DNA of 64,000 nucleotides. Source: Yoonia maritima. Its GTDB lineage: Bacteria; Pseudomonadota; Alphaproteobacteria; Rhodobacterales; Rhodobacteraceae. Positions 62,317-64,000 of this stretch are shown piece after piece. The number at the start of each line of letters is the position of its first letter. Within the stretch, counting starts at the first letter, position 1. Under the pieces are notes generated by a model that did not search any database, was not told the DNA's origin, and saw only the letters and a list, made by a program, of their open reading frames with translations. Where the stretch lies: contig NZ_PKFN01000009.1 in the NCBI RefSeq assembly GCF_002933395.1, forward strand, positions 310,001 to 374,000, written 5' to 3'. A program made the translations under genes and the position numbers.

Positions 62317-62775
62317 TCAGTTGTCGCTATGGGTGTGTTTTGTTATCGGCTTTGGCCGTTTTGATCGTGATGCCCACATCCCCAAAAGAATCAGCGCAAC
62401 GCCAAACGTCCGGGCCCATGGGCTGCCCGGGGCACCCATCGCGATATCCAGCACTACACCTGATATCATCTGCCCTGCGATAATCAGCATGGCGGTCTGT
62501 GCTGCCCCAATGCGTGGGATCAGCCAACTTCCAGCCGCAATAAAGATCACGCCGATTGGTCCGCCGAGATAAGCCCACCATGGCGATGCTTGTGGCTCTC
62601 CTGCGAATAAGCCACCGATAATTAGCGCGACGCAGGTGATAAACGCGAATCCGACAAAGTGGTTCCAGAAAGACGATTCCATAGCAGAGGTCGAAAGCGC
62701 CAGCCTTCCGTTAATCTGGCGGCTTAGCCCTACAAGTAACCCTGCAATGACTGCGAGCGCGGCGTAGATAATCAT
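62317..62775 (-). CDS. DMT-family transporter, YdcZ/DUF606 type, second gene of pair
   Basis: A 152-residue membrane protein with four to five helices, of the half-size DUF606 group. It has AVIAGLLVGLSRQINGRLAL at the start and MLIIAGQMISGVVLDIAMGA near the end. The start overlaps the stop of the upstream paralogue by four bases, so the two probably form a heterodimeric exporter. Substrate unknown. Confidence 0.85.
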   Translation of the reverse strand: MIIYAALAVIAGLLVGLSRQINGRLALSTSAMESSFWNHFVGFAFITCVALIIGGLFAGEPQASPWWAYLGGPIGVIFIAAGSWLIPRIGAAQTAMLIIAGQMISGVVLDIAMGAPGSPWARTFGVALILLGMWASRSKRPKPITKHTHSDN

Positions 62776-63239
62776 GCCTCGCCTCCGAAAAAGATCAAAA
62801 CAAGGCTACCGGCGATGATGAACGCCAGCGATACATAGTCACGTTGTGTTGGCATCCGCTGCGGTAGGCCGAACAATCCGCGCATATCAGCAAACAGGCT
62901 GAACAAGACTTGGCCAGCAAGCCCAAGTGCGATTGTCCCTGATAAGGCGAGCGCCGTGTTCATGGTCGCTGAGGTCAGCATGACCGTTACACCGCCAGAG
63001 ACACCGCCCAGATAGGCCCAAATCGGTGGCCGTGCTTTAGCAGCCCTACGCGGTCGTAGAATCAGTAATAGGATCAGTGCAACAACGCTGCCAGCCAGAT
63101 GCGGCACCCAAGATGCAAAAAATAGCGATCCATAGGCGGCAAGAGTGCCATTGCACAATATCATCAGGGTCAGCAAACTGCCCGCGCCAAAAGCTGCTGC
63201 AAAATGAAAAGGCTTTGGTGAAAGAGATGTATTTTCCAT
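62772..63239 (-). CDS. DMT-family transporter, YdcZ/DUF606 type, first gene of pair
   Basis: A 155-residue half-size transporter with about five membrane helices. Family stretches are AFGAGSLLTLMILCNGTLAA and LSGTIALGLAGQVLFSLFAD. The ATG at 63239 (MENTSL) gives the normal length. It is the first gene of a two-gene unit with its paralogue. Confidence 0.85.
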   Translation of the reverse strand: MENTSLSPKPFHFAAAFGAGSLLTLMILCNGTLAAYGSLFFASWVPHLAGSVVALILLLILRPRRAAKARPPIWAYLGGVSGGVTVMLTSATMNTALALSGTIALGLAGQVLFSLFADMRGLFGLPQRMPTQRDYVSLAFIIAGSLVLIFFGGEA

Positions 63240-63631
63240 GAGACATGCATCACCAATTTTGTGTTGTGGTGCAATGGGGAAGAGCGAGCATGTGGGACAA
63301 CATTGTCGCCACATGCTTGCCATACTCTTTAACTGGATTTAACTCTTGAGGTGAACAAACTACTCGTGACACACGGCATGCGATCCTCATCACTGCCTTA
63401 GGAACACATTACCATTCTGATATGTTTAGAATGGGACGCAAAATGTGCTTTCATAGGGCCGTTGTGTGCCACATTTAGACGTTGATACTTTGGCGTTGAC
63501 AGTACCGGAACAGCCTCTATAAGCCGCCCATTCATTGGTGTTGGTGGACCTCGCAAGAGGAACCCTGTCGTTCCGGCAAAATCCGGAAAAAAGGACAACG
63601 CCCTTCGTAATCTAAAGAAGGAGATCAGCGT
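63240..63631. other. 392-base divergent region upstream of rpsD
   Basis: This gap separates the leftward transporter genes from rpsD. It holds the rpsD promoter at 63496-63523 and a leader of about 100 bases. Short minus-strand frames in it have no motif and are not called. Confidence 0.5.
63496..63523 (+). promoter_or_regulatory. rpsD: sigma-70-type promoter of rpsD
   Basis: A perfect -35 hexamer TTGACA (63496-63501) and a -10 TATAAG (63518-63523) are separated by 16 bases. Transcription would start near 63530, giving a leader of about 100 bases that could carry ribosomal protein feedback control. Confidence 0.7.
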
Positions 63632-64000
63632 ATGACTAAACGTACCGCTGCCAAGTACAAAATTGACCGCCGGATGGGCGAAAACATCTGGGGTCGTCCA
63701 AAGTCACCAGTAAACCGTCGTGAATACGGCCCCGGCCAGCACGGTCAGCGTCGTAAGGGCAAACTGTCCGACTTCGGTACACAGCTGCGCGCAAAGCAAA
63801 AGCTGAAGGGTTACTACGGCGACCTGACTGAGAAACAGTTTCGTCGCATCTACGGCGAAGCCGAGCGTGTAAAAGGCGACACAGGTGAAAACCTAATTGG
63901 TCTGCTTGAGCGCCGCTTGGACGCAGTTGTTTACCGTGCGAAATTCGTACCAACTGTCTTTGCTGCACGTCAGTTCGTGAACCACGGCCACGTGACTGTG
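63632..64000 (+). CDS. rpsD: 30S ribosomal protein S4, partial at the right edge
   Basis: The first 123 residues of S4, a primary 16S rRNA-binding protein needed to start 30S assembly. It begins [20 protein letters not shown], then [18 protein letters not shown], typical of alphaproteobacterial S4. The S4 RNA-binding domain starts near residue 95 ([18 protein letters not shown]) and runs into FVNHGHV at the edge. GAAGGAG lies about nine bases before the ATG. The gene stands apart from the main ribosomal operons. Confidence 0.97.
   Translation, partial: MTKRTAAKYKIDRRMGENIWGRPKSPVNRREYGPGQHGQRRKGKLSDFGTQLRAKQKLKGYYGDLTEKQFRRIYGEAERVKGDTGENLIGLLERRLDAVVYRAKFVPTVFAARQFVNHGHVTV

Noticed and set aside
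1-64000. CRISPR arrays, intact insertion sequences, prophage genes and rRNA or tRNA genes
   Set aside because: No regularly spaced repeats, transposase, integrase, phage structural gene or RNA gene was found on either strand by reading.

Overview
The window looks like a chromosomal segment of a marine alphaproteobacterium of the Rhodobacterales (Roseobacter group). The grounds are the alphaproteobacterial style of the proteins (ribosomal protein S4, paired YdcZ-type transporters, BMP-type purine transporter joined to xanthine dehydrogenase, hydantoinase operon), the moderate GC and the dense operons with 4-base start/stop overlaps. The genus cannot be fixed from the sequence alone. No rRNA, tRNA, CRISPR array or intact insertion sequence was seen.

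Region 1 (1-1331) is the scar of an oligopeptide ABC transporter operon: a substrate-binding protein gene is cut and joined directly to the Walker A region of an ATPase gene, which also carries a nonsense codon. Region 2 (1904-11695) is a catabolic and transport island with an isopenicillin-N-synthase-like oxygenase, a Rid protein, an NMT1/THI5-type ABC transporter, a cytosine-deaminase-like amidohydrolase, an FAD-linked oxidase, two flavodoxin-fold oxidoreductases, a second oxygenase and a creatininase-family amidase. The set fits uptake and breakdown of a nitrogen heterocycle, perhaps a substituted pyrimidine.

Region 3 (11768-30237) is a surface polysaccharide locus built as two divergent arms. 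The leftward arm encodes an aldo/keto reductase, a GMC oxidoreductase, an acyltransferase, an SGNH hydrolase, a WecG/TagA glycosyltransferase and phosphomannomutase. The rightward arm encodes tandem acyltransferases, a GT4 glycosyltransferase, ManC, UDP-glucose dehydrogenase, a UDP-glucuronate epimerase, a Wzx flippase, a Wzy polymerase and another acyltransferase. GDP-mannose, UDP-glucuronate and UDP-galacturonate are the predicted precursors. Four acyltransferases imply heavy acylation.

Region 4 (30405-38205) holds the translation factor EttA, a decayed KAP-family P-loop NTPase, a universal stress protein, a sodium:alanine symporter, a secreted PilJ-like sensor without an output domain, and a PstS-OmpA fusion. 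Region 5 (38776-48127) is one leftward operon joining xanthine dehydrogenase (XdhABC) to a BMP-type ABC importer, with a small unknown membrane protein between the permeases; it should import and oxidise purines.

Region 6 (48289-55213) is regulatory: ArsR, VOC plus YafY/WYL pair, ECF sigma plus membrane VWA protein, GbsR/MarR, DUF4166 and LysR. Region 7 (55278-61852) is a tightly overlapped operon of hydantoinase A/B, FAD oxidoreductase, HpaI aldolase and a uronate-dehydrogenase-like reductase, closed by a strong hairpin. The window ends with a small secreted protein, a two-gene DMT transporter and the start of rpsD.
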